From: Maridesulfovibrio ferrireducens
GTDB taxonomy: Bacteria > Desulfobacterota > Desulfovibrionia > Desulfovibrionales > Desulfovibrionaceae
Assembly (NCBI RefSeq): GCF_016342405.1
Contig: NZ_JAEINN010000014.1
Location: 1-64,000 of the forward strand
Length of the DNA stretch: 64,000 bases
Reading direction: 5' to 3'
Part shown: piece after piece, positions 49,598 to 58,317 of the stretch
Layout of the letters: every line of letters begins with the position of its first letter
Numbering within the stretch: the stretch's first letter is position 1
Made by a program: the position numbers and the translations under genes
The notes under the pieces: model-generated
The model's database searches: none
What the model was told of the DNA's origin: nothing
What the model saw: the letters and a program-made list of their open reading frames with translations, nothing else

Positions 49598-51844
49598 TTA
49601 ACGGTAGTAGAGGTTTCTCCCCCCCATGGTCAAGAGGGATTGATGCACATTTTTACTCATTTCCCTGCGATCCCATATTCCTTGTATGTGCCCTCTGGCA
49701 AGTGCATTCCACGCAATATGATAATTGGGGTGAACATTCATGCCTATTGTTTCACTAATTACGCGAGGCCCGGCAAATCCGATACGTGAAGATCTTATGC
49801 CGAACTGATATGGTGAACATCCTAGAAAACTTGCTACGGACCCGCCATAAGAATTGGTATCATACACAACAAGATAAAGCCCCCCGGCGTCCATATATCT
49901 GCGCACTGCCATTGTGCAACGCGGCATCTGCATAACGCCGTGAGTTCCTTCCTGTATTCTTATCCCGGCAGTTCCATGAACGTATGCGATAAGAGGTAAT
50001 TGCTTACGCTGCGCGCGTTCAGTCGCGCGAATAATCTTTTCACCTTCCGCGGCTCCTATGGAACCACCTCTGAACGGAGCGGCAATGCAGATTACAACAG
50101 CATTAATATCTTCCATACGGGTTTCAAAAGTTATGCACGAAGAACGAAGCCCGGTCTTTTTACGAATCTCATTAAGTTTAAGATCAAAACCTTCATAATC
50201 AAGAGGATTAGCTGATTCTATACCTGAATTAAATTCAAATCCTTCCGCATAATTGAAAACATTATAAAGGTACCACTGATATTCCATGGGGAAATGATGA
50301 CCGCAAGTACTGCACACTCCACCGAAATCACCAAAAAGATCAGGGCCCCACAGGTCTAGACATCCCTCTTCTGTTGAATTGGGACAGGTCAATGTTCTAT
50401 CTGCCGTACTTTGCGGACTTCTATATTTCCACTGCCCCTCTTCAAGACATGGCCCACCGCAGGGACCGGAAAGACAAAGAAGTTTATCCCGCATTTCTCC
50501 GGATAGATTGCTTTGAGAAGAACTTTCCCCATTTCCATTTTTAAGCAGACGTGATGTTCTGTTTTTAATCAGATGGGCCTCGGACTGGATTCCCTCCACT
50601 CCCTGCTTGGCAAAACGGACCACACGACCAATCATATTATACAAAACCCATGACCTAGTGGACCACGCCACTCCCTGCAAAGCAGATCCCATCTTAAGAA
50701 CAAGTGAACGATTATCCATATAAGCCGAAGTGGAAAGATTTCTAAACTTTTCATGACGCCGTTCAATCAGTCTGGTTCGCGCTCTGCCGCTTAAATCCCA
50801 GCGCATAAAAAGATCTTCTTCGCTATTTTTATGGCGTAAAAATGTTGCCCTGAAAGGCTTCTTCCATTTGGCAGAAATACATGCTTCATTAGTGGCGCGG
50901 ATAATCTCAGATCTTAGCTTTCTAAAAAAATCGTAATTATGAGGCCTTGCACCCAGAACAGGCTCCCGAATAATTCTGTCCACGTACCCCAGTCGGAGGT
51001 TATCTTCGGCAGTAATGCAAAGCCTGCGGGCACAGCGGGTAATCAGTTCTTCACTGACGCGCTCGCCTCTGTGCAGATTAGCTTCAATTGCAGCGGCACC
51101 TTCAGGAGAAATAACGGAATAATACCCATGTGAAAGCATCAGCCTGCGGTCGGCAAGACCAATAGCCTCCGCACCGCCTGACCCTCCTTCCGAAATTACT
51201 GCCACGATGGGAACATTTATACGGCTCATTCCGTAAATATTTTTTGCTATCTGCTGCGCGGCCCCCGGATACTCTTCAACTGGATACGAGCCCGGAGTAA
51301 AAATATATGTATGAATGGGAATGCCTTCCGCCTCAGCAACTTTCATATAGTGCAAAGCTTTAGCGTTCCCCCATGGCTTAACTGAGCCGCCGTTGCGAAA
51401 TTCCTGCCCGTGCCCCTTTTCCTGACCGATAACCATCACAGGCTGATTCACAATTTTATTGCCGACCCTTCTGGCGATACAGGCCTGCGCGATAACCATT
51501 GCCGGATCAATACTGAACTCACCAAGCCCGCCAAGTTCCGTGTAGTTATCGTAAACATTTTCTAAAATATCTGTCAGGCAAATCCGCTGCGGATGACGCA
51601 CAATACGGACCCTGTCCATCGGAGTAAGCTCTTTCTCAAGTTTAGCTTCAAGAAAACTGAACAAGTCTTCAAGTCTGACAAGCTGACGTTCTAAATCTTG
51701 ATGGGAAATTTTTGAGCGCAACTCATTACATTCACTAAGCTCAGAACTGAGCATAGCGACATTTACATTTTCCTGATTTTTGAAAATGTCTTTAATGTAA
51801 TTTAGTCGTTTAATCAGCGCATCAATGCGCTTATCAGTATTCAT
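49598..51844 (-). CDS. Fused acetyl-CoA carboxylase carboxyltransferase (AccA-AccD), 748 aa
   Basis: Transfers carboxyl from biotin to acetyl-CoA to make malonyl-CoA. Residues about 1-330 match the alpha subunit (D-R-V-R-I-V-R-H-P-Q-R near 77, G-Q-E-K-G near 142, S-E-G-G-S-G-G-A near 215); about 480-748 the beta subunit (S-I-G-A-A-E-G-E near 598 and I-G-F-A-G-P-R-V near 690). The order alpha then beta in one chain is a fusion. The zinc finger before the beta part is C-P-N-S-T-E-E-G-C then C-S-T-C-G, so the first Cys pair is stretched from two to seven residues apart. An extra Cys-rich piece precedes it. Follows the biotin carboxylase by 38 nt. Confidence 0.88.
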   Translation of the reverse strand: MNTDKRIDALIKRLNYIKDIFKNQENVNVAMLSSELSECNELRSKISHQDLERQLVRLEDLFSFLEAKLEKELTPMDRVRIVRHPQRICLTDILENVYDNYTELGGLGEFSIDPAMVIAQACIARRVGNKIVNQPVMVIGQEKGHGQEFRNGGSVKPWGNAKALHYMKVAEAEGIPIHTYIFTPGSYPVEEYPGAAQQIAKNIYGMSRINVPIVAVISEGGSGGAEAIGLADRRLMLSHGYYSVISPEGAAAIEANLHRGERVSEELITRCARRLCITAEDNLRLGYVDRIIREPVLGARPHNYDFFRKLRSEIIRATNEACISAKWKKPFRATFLRHKNSEEDLFMRWDLSGRARTRLIERRHEKFRNLSTSAYMDNRSLVLKMGSALQGVAWSTRSWVLYNMIGRVVRFAKQGVEGIQSEAHLIKNRTSRLLKNGNGESSSQSNLSGEMRDKLLCLSGPCGGPCLEEGQWKYRSPQSTADRTLTCPNSTEEGCLDLWGPDLFGDFGGVCSTCGHHFPMEYQWYLYNVFNYAEGFEFNSGIESANPLDYEGFDLKLNEIRKKTGLRSSCITFETRMEDINAVVICIAAPFRGGSIGAAEGEKIIRATERAQRKQLPLIAYVHGTAGIRIQEGTHGVMQMPRCTMAVRRYMDAGGLYLVVYDTNSYGGSVASFLGCSPYQFGIRSSRIGFAGPRVISETIGMNVHPNYHIAWNALARGHIQGIWDRREMSKNVHQSLLTMGGRNLYYR

Positions 51845-51882
51845 TTACGCCCTGATTAAGTTAAGCTTTATAAAAATATTGG

Positions 51883-53298
51883 CTAAAATTCCAATATGCC
51901 GGAGGTCTTCTCTTTCAAATAAGCAATATTGGATTGCAACTTCTGCCCTGACCGGTCAGCCCCCTGCAATTCCAAACCTTCAAGAAATTCAACGCCTCTT
52001 TCTCGGACCTGTTGCAGTGAGTCTCCCCGGACAATAGCAAGAGCCAGATTGGGGTCGAATTCAGTCGGAATTTCATATTCACAATCAGTCGGAACCTGTG
52101 TGTAAACTTTTAGCCAATCCTGCTCGTTCCAACCGAATTTTGTAATAGTGCCAACCCACGGAGCAAAATTTCTATCAGGATTTTCAGCAATAATCCGATA
52201 TTCCAAAGCAAGACCGTTCAAGAAAACATTATTCTGAGAGTATCCTAACTCCGCGCCAAGTCCCAGCCGAACCTGCTCACGAACGATATCCACATCATAT
52301 CCATGAACACTCGCAATTGCAGATGAAACCCCGTTTTCCACCTGAATCCGGGTATTAACTTCCATAAGAAAAGGTTCACCTCGGGGAGTTACAATCCATT
52401 CCCATGTACCCACATTGTCATAGGAAACTTCCTGCGCCATCGAAAGAGAATGTTTAGTAATGCGCTCAAGCACATCAGCAGCATTGAAAATATAATGAAT
52501 ACCTTCAGGAGCAAATCCCGGAGCAACTTCAATTCGCTTTTGATTACCACTGCTCTGGACAGAACAGTTACGAGTTCCGAAGTGAACATGATTTTTGCCG
52601 GACCGTTCAGAAACAATCTGGACTTCAAGATGGTTAAATCCATAAATACGCTGCTCGATCAACACGCCTTCATCATTAAACTGTCTTTTAGCGTAATTAC
52701 GTATCCGCCTGAAAACAGAACGGAATTCATCCTGATCGGTAACCTCCTCAATTCCCATTCCACCTCCACCAGCAGAGGCTTTAACCATAATTGCAGCGGC
52801 CTTGAACCCCTGCTCTTTTTGAAATGAAAATAGACTGTCAGCAAATTCAACAGCCTCCAATTCATTATAAATAGGTCTGTCAGAACCGGGAATTGTTGGA
52901 ACCCCGAGACTGCGGGCAAGGCGTTTGGTATTGATTTTGTCGCCCAGTTCACGGATTATCCACCATGAAGGGCCAATGAAGATAAGCGGATTTTCTCTTT
53001 CAACAACGCGGCGGGCAAAACGGAAATCCTCAGCAAAAAAACCATAACCGGGATGGATAGCAGTAGCACCGCAGTTATCAGCTACACTGAAAATTTCATT
53101 GGCATCACGGTACGAATTAATACGATAAAGCCCGCTTTCTCCGCCGTTATCGCTGGCAAAACGAACATGCCCGCTATCACGGTCTGCTTCGGTATAAACG
53201 CATGTAAAACGCTGTTTAAGCTCAATACAGGCTTTAGCTATTCGAATCGCTATTTCACCTCTATTCGCTATAAGTACCCGATGTTCTTCACTATACAC
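51883..53298 (-). CDS. accC: Biotin carboxylase, acetyl-CoA carboxylase subunit AccC-like, 471 aa
   Basis: ATP-grasp enzyme carboxylating biotin. N-terminal R-G-E-I-A-I-R near 12-18, G-Y-G-F-F-A-E near 66, glycine-rich loop K-A-S-A-G-G-G-G-M-G near 170-179, catalytic M-E-V-N-T-R-I-Q-V-E near 305-314 (usually M-N-T-R-L-Q-V-E-H; here the last H is N). Length is close to typical AccC (about 450). Upstream of accAD and downstream of PilZ and motAB on the same strand. Pyruvate or propionyl carboxylase roles are less likely with this transferase partner. Confidence 0.9.
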   Translation of the reverse strand: MYSEEHRVLIANRGEIAIRIAKACIELKQRFTCVYTEADRDSGHVRFASDNGGESGLYRINSYRDANEIFSVADNCGATAIHPGYGFFAEDFRFARRVVERENPLIFIGPSWWIIRELGDKINTKRLARSLGVPTIPGSDRPIYNELEAVEFADSLFSFQKEQGFKAAAIMVKASAGGGGMGIEEVTDQDEFRSVFRRIRNYAKRQFNDEGVLIEQRIYGFNHLEVQIVSERSGKNHVHFGTRNCSVQSSGNQKRIEVAPGFAPEGIHYIFNAADVLERITKHSLSMAQEVSYDNVGTWEWIVTPRGEPFLMEVNTRIQVENGVSSAIASVHGYDVDIVREQVRLGLGAELGYSQNNVFLNGLALEYRIIAENPDRNFAPWVGTITKFGWNEQDWLKVYTQVPTDCEYEIPTEFDPNLALAIVRGDSLQQVRERGVEFLEGLELQGADRSGQKLQSNIAYLKEKTSGILEF

Positions 53299-53342
53299 AG
53301 TTTAAAACCACCACCTGATAATAAAATTTTGGCCTGCTTTAA

Positions 53343-53711
53343 TCAGGATGCGCCTTTCTTTTTGCGCAACAGAATCATTCGCTTCTGAATTTCAAGAACA
53401 AGCTTATCCAGTCGAGCTTCCTGATACTTATCAAGGCCGATAAAAATACACCCCATCAACCCTTTTCCGATATCTCTGACAATCTCAAGGGTAATTCCCA
53501 GAAGAATCCCTTTTGAACCCAAAAGAAGATCCACTTCGAGCGGTGTTCCAACCTCAAAAACATCATTTCCAGAAGTAAAAGCCAATCCGTTTACACTGAA
53601 ATCTTTAACGCTAAAAGGATCAGGATAACCCTTGATTCTTATAGCAAGCCCTGGGACACTTGTCCGAAATGCTCCCCTAGCCTTATTTGAACTCTCGTAA
53701 GATAAATCCAT
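53343..53711 (-). CDS. PilZ domain protein beside the flagellar stator genes, 122 aa
   Basis: A single PilZ domain: R-G-A-F-R at about 12-16 (RxxxR) and D-F-S-V-N-G near 37 (DxSxxG), followed by the usual beta-barrel. Binds c-di-GMP by family rule. It follows motB by 57 nt and precedes accC by 45 nt on the same strand. A brake-like effect on the motor is inferred only from placement and from known PilZ proteins such as YcgR. Confidence 0.82.
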   Translation of the reverse strand: MDLSYESSNKARGAFRTSVPGLAIRIKGYPDPFSVKDFSVNGLAFTSGNDVFEVGTPLEVDLLLGSKGILLGITLEIVRDIGKGLMGCIFIGLDKYQEARLDKLVLEIQKRMILLRKKKGAS

Positions 53712-53767
53712 CTCACTACCATCCTCGGTTCAACTGGTTAATACCGTTGACATCAACAGTCACATCA

Positions 53768-54517
53768 TCAAGGCCCGGTCATTATTTTATCCAGAACAAA
53801 TTCTACACGCCTGTTACGCTGGCGGTTCTGCGAAGAATTGTTCGGCACAAGAGGATCCATTTCACCCAATCCTGTAGCAGTGAGTCTGTTAGGTTTTATA
53901 CCAAGCTTCATCAGATACCTAAGAACGTTAACGGCCCGCAAAGAAGAAATTTCCCAGTTATCCTTAAGACGACTGGCCGATCCGGGTTGAGTGTCGTCAG
54001 TATACCCCTTTATGTTGATATACTGATCCGGGTGCTGAATAAAAAAGTCTTTCATTGCAGCGATAGCAACCCGCCCTTTTTTGCTGAGAGTTACTTTTCC
54101 GGGACTAAATAAAACATCCGACGGAAGTTTTAGAACAATCTTTCCGTCCTCGAATTTGGCGCTCATTATCCCCTCAACCCCTTTAGTGGTCTGGAGATAC
54201 TTAACGTCTTCATAAACTTTCCGCTGAGCTTTAATAATCTGCCTGCGAGTAACAACCTGATTGAGAATAGCTCCGGCTTCCTCACGCGCAACTTTGCTTG
54301 TAGCTACTCTATCGAGCTTTCCCTTAATAGCTTTAGTCACAGACTGAAATGTCAGATCAAATTTTTTGGCGTCAATCTCAGACATAGAATAAAGCAAAAT
54401 GAAAAAGACAAGCAGAAGCATGCATAAATCAGCAAAAGTGGTTATCCACTCATTGGAATCATCTTCATCTTCTTCAATGTCATCCGGCAGAATAGAAGAA
54501 TTAAATTCTTTACCCAT
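53768..54517 (-). CDS. motB: Flagellar motor stator protein MotB, 249 aa
   Basis: Single TM at about 24-46 with the proton/sodium-carrying Asp30 in F-A-D-L-C-M-L-L-L. The C-terminal OmpA-like peptidoglycan-binding domain (about 130-240) shows I-K-G-Y-T-D-D near 165 and N-R-R-V-E near 240. Overlap/near-overlap with motA (3 nt gap) gives the standard stator pair. Anchors the stator to the cell wall. Confidence 0.92.
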   Translation of the reverse strand: MGKEFNSSILPDDIEEDEDDSNEWITTFADLCMLLLVFFILLYSMSEIDAKKFDLTFQSVTKAIKGKLDRVATSKVAREEAGAILNQVVTRRQIIKAQRKVYEDVKYLQTTKGVEGIMSAKFEDGKIVLKLPSDVLFSPGKVTLSKKGRVAIAAMKDFFIQHPDQYINIKGYTDDTQPGSASRLKDNWEISSLRAVNVLRYLMKLGIKPNRLTATGLGEMDPLVPNNSSQNRQRNRRVEFVLDKIMTGP

Positions 54518-54520
54518 GAC

Positions 54521-55273
54521 TTACTCTCCCGTTCTATCTTTAGGAGCCAGAAAAGAGGACAATTTTTCATAAACAAGTCTGGGATTATTATTTTCAAGGA
54601 TAGATTTAGCTCCTTCAAAAATAATTTCCAGATGTAATTGTTCTTGAAGAGTTCGGGCTCTAAGTTTGGCGCCGATAGGGATAAAGAGTACGGTTGCTAG
54701 AGCCGAACCGTAAAAAGTAGTCAAAATAGCAACGGCCATTGCAGGGCCGATAGATTTCGGATCTTCAAGATTTGAAAGCATCTGCACAAGCCCGATAAGC
54801 GTTCCAAGCATACCGAAAGCAGGAGCTAGCCCCGCAAGACGCTTATATACATCGTGTGCTATTTTGTGACGCCTTTTCATAGCGGATATTTCGATTTGAA
54901 GAGTCGTGCGGATAAGTTCAGGATCAGCATTATCAGCAATAAGCTGACAGGACTTCCTTAAAACCACATTTTCTGTCTGGACATTCTCAAGAGCGATGAG
55001 TCCTTCACGTCTGCTGATTTCAGCAACCTTGACCATAATGTTGACGACTTCATTGACCTTAACTTTTCTTGAAGAAAAGGCCTTGAATCCGGCAATTACG
55101 GCTTGGATGACTTCCTCGAAAGGAAACGCAACGCAAATAGAGGCAAGAGTGCCGCCGATAACAATCATCATACCGGGAAGATTGATAAAAACATCAACAG
55201 CCCCGCCCATGAAAATTGCACCGATAACAAGAGAAAGCCCGACAAGCATCCCGATTAAAGTGGAAAAATCCAT
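54521..55273 (-). CDS. motA: Flagellar motor stator protein MotA, 250 aa
   Basis: Four TM helices (about 5-25, 30-50, 145-170, 178-200) with the conserved P-A-F-G-M-L-G-T-L-I-G-L near 150-162 and the cytoplasmic loop carrying charged residues between TM2 and TM3. Forms the ion channel with MotB. First gene of the presumed motA-motB-pilZ-accC-accAD run; divergent from the purine nucleoside phosphorylase gene. No flagellar sigma-28 promoter is obvious upstream. Confidence 0.92.
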   Translation of the reverse strand: MDFSTLIGMLVGLSLVIGAIFMGGAVDVFINLPGMMIVIGGTLASICVAFPFEEVIQAVIAGFKAFSSRKVKVNEVVNIMVKVAEISRREGLIALENVQTENVVLRKSCQLIADNADPELIRTTLQIEISAMKRRHKIAHDVYKRLAGLAPAFGMLGTLIGLVQMLSNLEDPKSIGPAMAVAILTTFYGSALATVLFIPIGAKLRARTLQEQLHLEIIFEGAKSILENNNPRLVYEKLSSFLAPKDRTGE

Positions 55274-55375
55274 AGAATCCCATTCTCTTTTAAGTTAGTA
55301 GTGATCAGGCCGACACGATAAACATGCCCTGCATGCGTCCCTGTAAATCAACCCTAAAACTACGAGTTTGAAACT

Positions 55376-56203
55376 ATGACCTCCCCCGACCTAACAACTT
55401 CTATTACCAGTCATATACTAGAAAAGATAGATAATTTTCAAGTTGGAACCACCGGAATAATTCTCGGTTCAGGACTTGGCGAAGCAATCACAAAATTAGA
55501 CGACGCAATTGAAATTCCATATTCGGAAATCCCCGGCCTTCCGCAATCAACGGTAAAAGGCCATAGCGGGCGCTTAATATATGGTTTTATGAACAAAAAA
55601 CCCGTTCTCGTTTTCAGCGGCAGATTTCATCTTTATGAAGGTTACACTGCGGCTGAAGCCTGCCTGAGCATCCGCATAATGGGCACCCTCGGAATTAAAA
55701 AAGTATTTTTAACCAATGCAGCCGGAGCTATCAACCCCCAATTTGATGCCGGCGACCTGATGCTTATCACTGACCACATTAACTTTACAGGACAATCTCC
55801 GCTCACAGGACATAACTATGAAGAATGGGGCTTAAGATTCCCGGATATGAGCAAAGTTTATTGCGAAGAGCTTCGTACCACAGCTCTTGAAGCGGCAAAA
55901 GCCGTATCCGTCCGCCTTGAACGGGGTGTATATATTCAGCTTTCAGGCCCAAACCTTGAAACTCCGGCAGAAACCCGCATGTTCAAGCTTTTAGGAGGCG
56001 ACGCTGTCGGCATGTCTACAGCAATTGAAGCTGTCACAGCCGTTCATATGGGAATGAAAGTAATGGGTATAGCCTGCCTGACCAATAAGAATCTACCTGA
56101 CTGTATGGCTGAAACAACGCACGAAGGTGTGATCGAACAGGCTTCAAAATCATCTGCGGCCATGTCTGCACTTATCCGTGAAATTATTTCCCGTATTAAT
56201 TAA
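55376..56203 (+). CDS. punA: Purine nucleoside phosphorylase, 275 aa
   Basis: Phosphorolysis of inosine/guanosine (trimeric, PNP class). Motifs: G-I-I-L-G-S-G-L-G near 26-34, G-H-S-G-R near 62-66 (phosphate), F-S-G-R-F-H-L-Y-E-G-Y near 78-88, T-N-A-A-G-A-I near 114-120 and G-P-N-L-E-T-P-A-E near 188-196. Length typical for the inosine-guanosine enzyme. Single gene upstream of the sigma-54 driven FlgO-like gene. MTA phosphorylase is a less likely alternative. Confidence 0.88.
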   Translation: MTSPDLTTSITSHILEKIDNFQVGTTGIILGSGLGEAITKLDDAIEIPYSEIPGLPQSTVKGHSGRLIYGFMNKKPVLVFSGRFHLYEGYTAAEACLSIRIMGTLGIKKVFLTNAAGAINPQFDAGDLMLITDHINFTGQSPLTGHNYEEWGLRFPDMSKVYCEELRTTALEAAKAVSVRLERGVYIQLSGPNLETPAETRMFKLLGGDAVGMSTAIEAVTAVHMGMKVMGIACLTNKNLPDCMAETTHEGVIEQASKSSAAMSALIREIISRIN

Positions 56204-56308
56204 ATAAGATACCTGCGGAGTCATTAACTCGACCTTTTGATACAGTTTTTGCCATCTTTCAGAATAAATATTTATTTAATACTCTGGCATAACGCATCTT
56301 TTACTGCG

Positions 56309-56325
56309 TGGCATTACCGTTGCAT
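56309..56325 (+). promoter_or_regulatory. Sigma-54 promoter for the FlgO-like gene
   Basis: TGGCA, six bases, TTGCA with exactly 10 bases between the GG and GC dinucleotides matches the RpoN consensus (-24/-12). It lies 60 nt before the start at 56385. Sigma-54 control is common for Desulfovibrio flagellar genes. Confidence 0.8.
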
Positions 56326-56384
56326 CAAATTGAGCGACAGATTACTCACGCAATATTTATATGTCTGAAAACGGAGAGTTTTTC

Positions 56385-57062
56385 ATGATGGGCAAAAAAT
56401 TTATCATAATTCTGACAGCTGTTATACTGATGTCCGCTTCTTCTTGTGCAAAACAGCAGCAGGATACTATGAATTATCTTGGGAAAAGGCCCACCACCGG
56501 TCCCTTTTTCGCAGAGGACGGAACTCCTTTAATAGAAATTAACTACCGCGCAGGAGACAAGATAGCCGCTCAGCTTGAAGAAATACTTCCTCCCGGATCA
56601 CCTATTACTGTTATGGTCTTCCGTCTGCGGGGCAGTACCCTACAGACAGATTTTGCGCAGATTTCAACGGAACAGGTGGCATCACGCATAGCTCAGAAAG
56701 GATATGCCATTGTTGCCGACAGTTCACGCTTTTCAATGGCAGCAGTAGATGAAGATACAGCGCCTCCTGAAAAATGTATTCTTGCCGGGTCTTACTCTGT
56801 AGGGCCTGAAATTATTTATATGACTGCGGCGATTTCAACCGTTGATGATGGTGAAATTATGGGCTCGTGGGACTGGACTGTTCCACTCAATGCCAAGACA
56901 AGATCGCTTCTTCCCATTAAAGATGACGGATCCATAGTCCCTCTGGTCAACACTTCCGGCCCGCTGAAAAACTCGGCAGGTTCTCAAAACAACTACCAGC
57001 CAAGCTATTCTCCGCAGCAAGGCAACAGGCTTCCGGGATTTGAACAAAATATCCTTGAATAA
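56385..57062 (+). CDS. FlgO-like outer-membrane lipoprotein, 225 aa
   Basis: Start at ATG 56385 (GGAGAG 9 nt upstream) rather than the frame opening at 56361. Lipobox near 16-21 (M-S-A-S-S-C). Residues about 50-180 follow the FlgO pattern: I-T-V-M-V-F near 83, S-T-E-Q-V-A-S-R-I-A-Q-K-G-Y near 105, then C-I-L-A-G-S-Y near 140 and a closing beta strand. FlgO is a flagellar outer-membrane lipoprotein in Vibrio; the Ser/Pro/Gln-rich tail (about 195-225) is unusual. Its sigma-54 promoter supports a motility-linked role. Confidence 0.62.
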   Translation: MMGKKFIIILTAVILMSASSCAKQQQDTMNYLGKRPTTGPFFAEDGTPLIEINYRAGDKIAAQLEEILPPGSPITVMVFRLRGSTLQTDFAQISTEQVASRIAQKGYAIVADSSRFSMAAVDEDTAPPEKCILAGSYSVGPEIIYMTAAISTVDDGEIMGSWDWTVPLNAKTRSLLPIKDDGSIVPLVNTSGPLKNSAGSQNNYQPSYSPQQGNRLPGFEQNILE

Positions 57063-57081
57063 CTTTCAAAACATACAACAC

Positions 57082-57120
57082 AAGAATGCCCTTCACTGTT
57101 AATCAGCGAAGGGCATTCTT
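57082..57120. terminator. Bidirectional terminator between FlgO-like and GGDEF genes
   Basis: Stem AAGAATGCCCTTC and its complement GAAGGGCATTCTT (13 bp), extended by CTG/CAG past one mismatch, with a 5-nt loop. Lies between the convergent genes. Confidence 0.85.
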
Positions 57121-57144
57121 GTGTTTAAAACTATTCAGAAAATA

Positions 57145-58317
57145 TTAGCGAAGATAAACTACGACCTGATCCCGCCCTTTTCTTTTGGCTTGATACAAAG
57201 CATTATCCGCAGCTTCGAGAAGCTGGTCAAGTTGCTCAACACCAGAGTAACTGGTTACCCCGATACTGGTTGTGACCTTTTCACCATGAGCAAAATGCTG
57301 ACCGGAAATAACTTCCCTGATTTTATTTAATAGCAACTTTGCAGCCTCAATTGATGTCTCAGGCATGACCATAACAAATTCTTCGCCCCCGATCCGGGCA
57401 AAAATATCAGTATTTCTAATTCTGCTGCAAACCAGTCTGGAAAATTCCTTCAAGACTTCGTCTCCGACTCCATGTCCGTAGGTATCATTGATAGCCTTGA
57501 AATAGTCTAAATCAAAAATTGCAATTGATAATGGATGCTTATAACGCTTACTTAAATGCATAATTTTTTTAATTTCAGCCGAAAATCCGTGCCTGTTAGG
57601 AAGACCGGTAAGCTCATCAGTCACCGCCATTTCCTTCATAACATTAAAGTTATCATTAAGCTTGCTGCGCATACTATCCAATGTCTTGCCGAGCAGAGAC
57701 AATTCGTCTTTGCCACGCCAGTCACACTCAATCCCGAGTTCACCTTTCGATAAAAGATCAGCTTGTCTTGTCAGCCGTCTAAGAGGCTTTAATATTTTAT
57801 AATATATTGCTGGAACAACAAGCAGTAGAGCACTTAAAAACATAGAAGAAAATAAAATAATAATACGATTGCGAGCTTCTTCAATTCGGGGAATTATCCA
57901 GCCGTTATCCACTTCAACCTGAACATAGCCCAGAACTTCATCGTCTTTTACAACTGTTTCCCGCATAGAGAAAGAATCAAATTGATGATCGGGAATTTGC
58001 TTGGAAACCCGCAAAAGATAAAGATCAAAAAGTTCAGAAAAAACTTCGATACTGACTATACGCTCATCTTTTAACAGAACACCGGCAATATTGCGGACCC
58101 CTTCCGGCGAAAAGGATAACATTGCATCCTCAGTGCTCACCACGAGAGTTTTAAGGGTTTCGCGATGAAACTCGCTTAACTCGTCTTCTAACTTTATTCG
58201 CTCCTGACCAAGGGTTATAACCATACCCGCAGTTATGGGAATGAGCAGCCCAAGCAGCAAAACACATACCAGATACAGGGCTACGCTATGAAGTTTTATA
58301 GCTCTATTTATCAACAT
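57145..58317 (-). CDS. Membrane diguanylate cyclase with HAMP and GGDEF domains, 390 aa
   Basis: TM1 at about 12-35, a periplasmic sensor of roughly 105 residues, TM2 at 143-168, HAMP (about 170-220), GGDEF domain (about 225-388). The active site reads G-G-E-E-F near 315 and the inhibitory I-site R-N-T-D lies five residues before it, so product-inhibited synthesis of c-di-GMP is expected. Start overlaps the upstream binding-protein gene by 14 nt, suggesting that this protein is the sensor's ligand partner. Confidence 0.9.
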   Translation of the reverse strand: MLINRAIKLHSVALYLVCVLLLGLLIPITAGMVITLGQERIKLEDELSEFHRETLKTLVVSTEDAMLSFSPEGVRNIAGVLLKDERIVSIEVFSELFDLYLLRVSKQIPDHQFDSFSMRETVVKDDEVLGYVQVEVDNGWIIPRIEEARNRIIILFSSMFLSALLLVVPAIYYKILKPLRRLTRQADLLSKGELGIECDWRGKDELSLLGKTLDSMRSKLNDNFNVMKEMAVTDELTGLPNRHGFSAEIKKIMHLSKRYKHPLSIAIFDLDYFKAINDTYGHGVGDEVLKEFSRLVCSRIRNTDIFARIGGEEFVMVMPETSIEAAKLLLNKIREVISGQHFAHGEKVTTSIGVTSYSGVEQLDQLLEAADNALYQAKRKGRDQVVVYLR

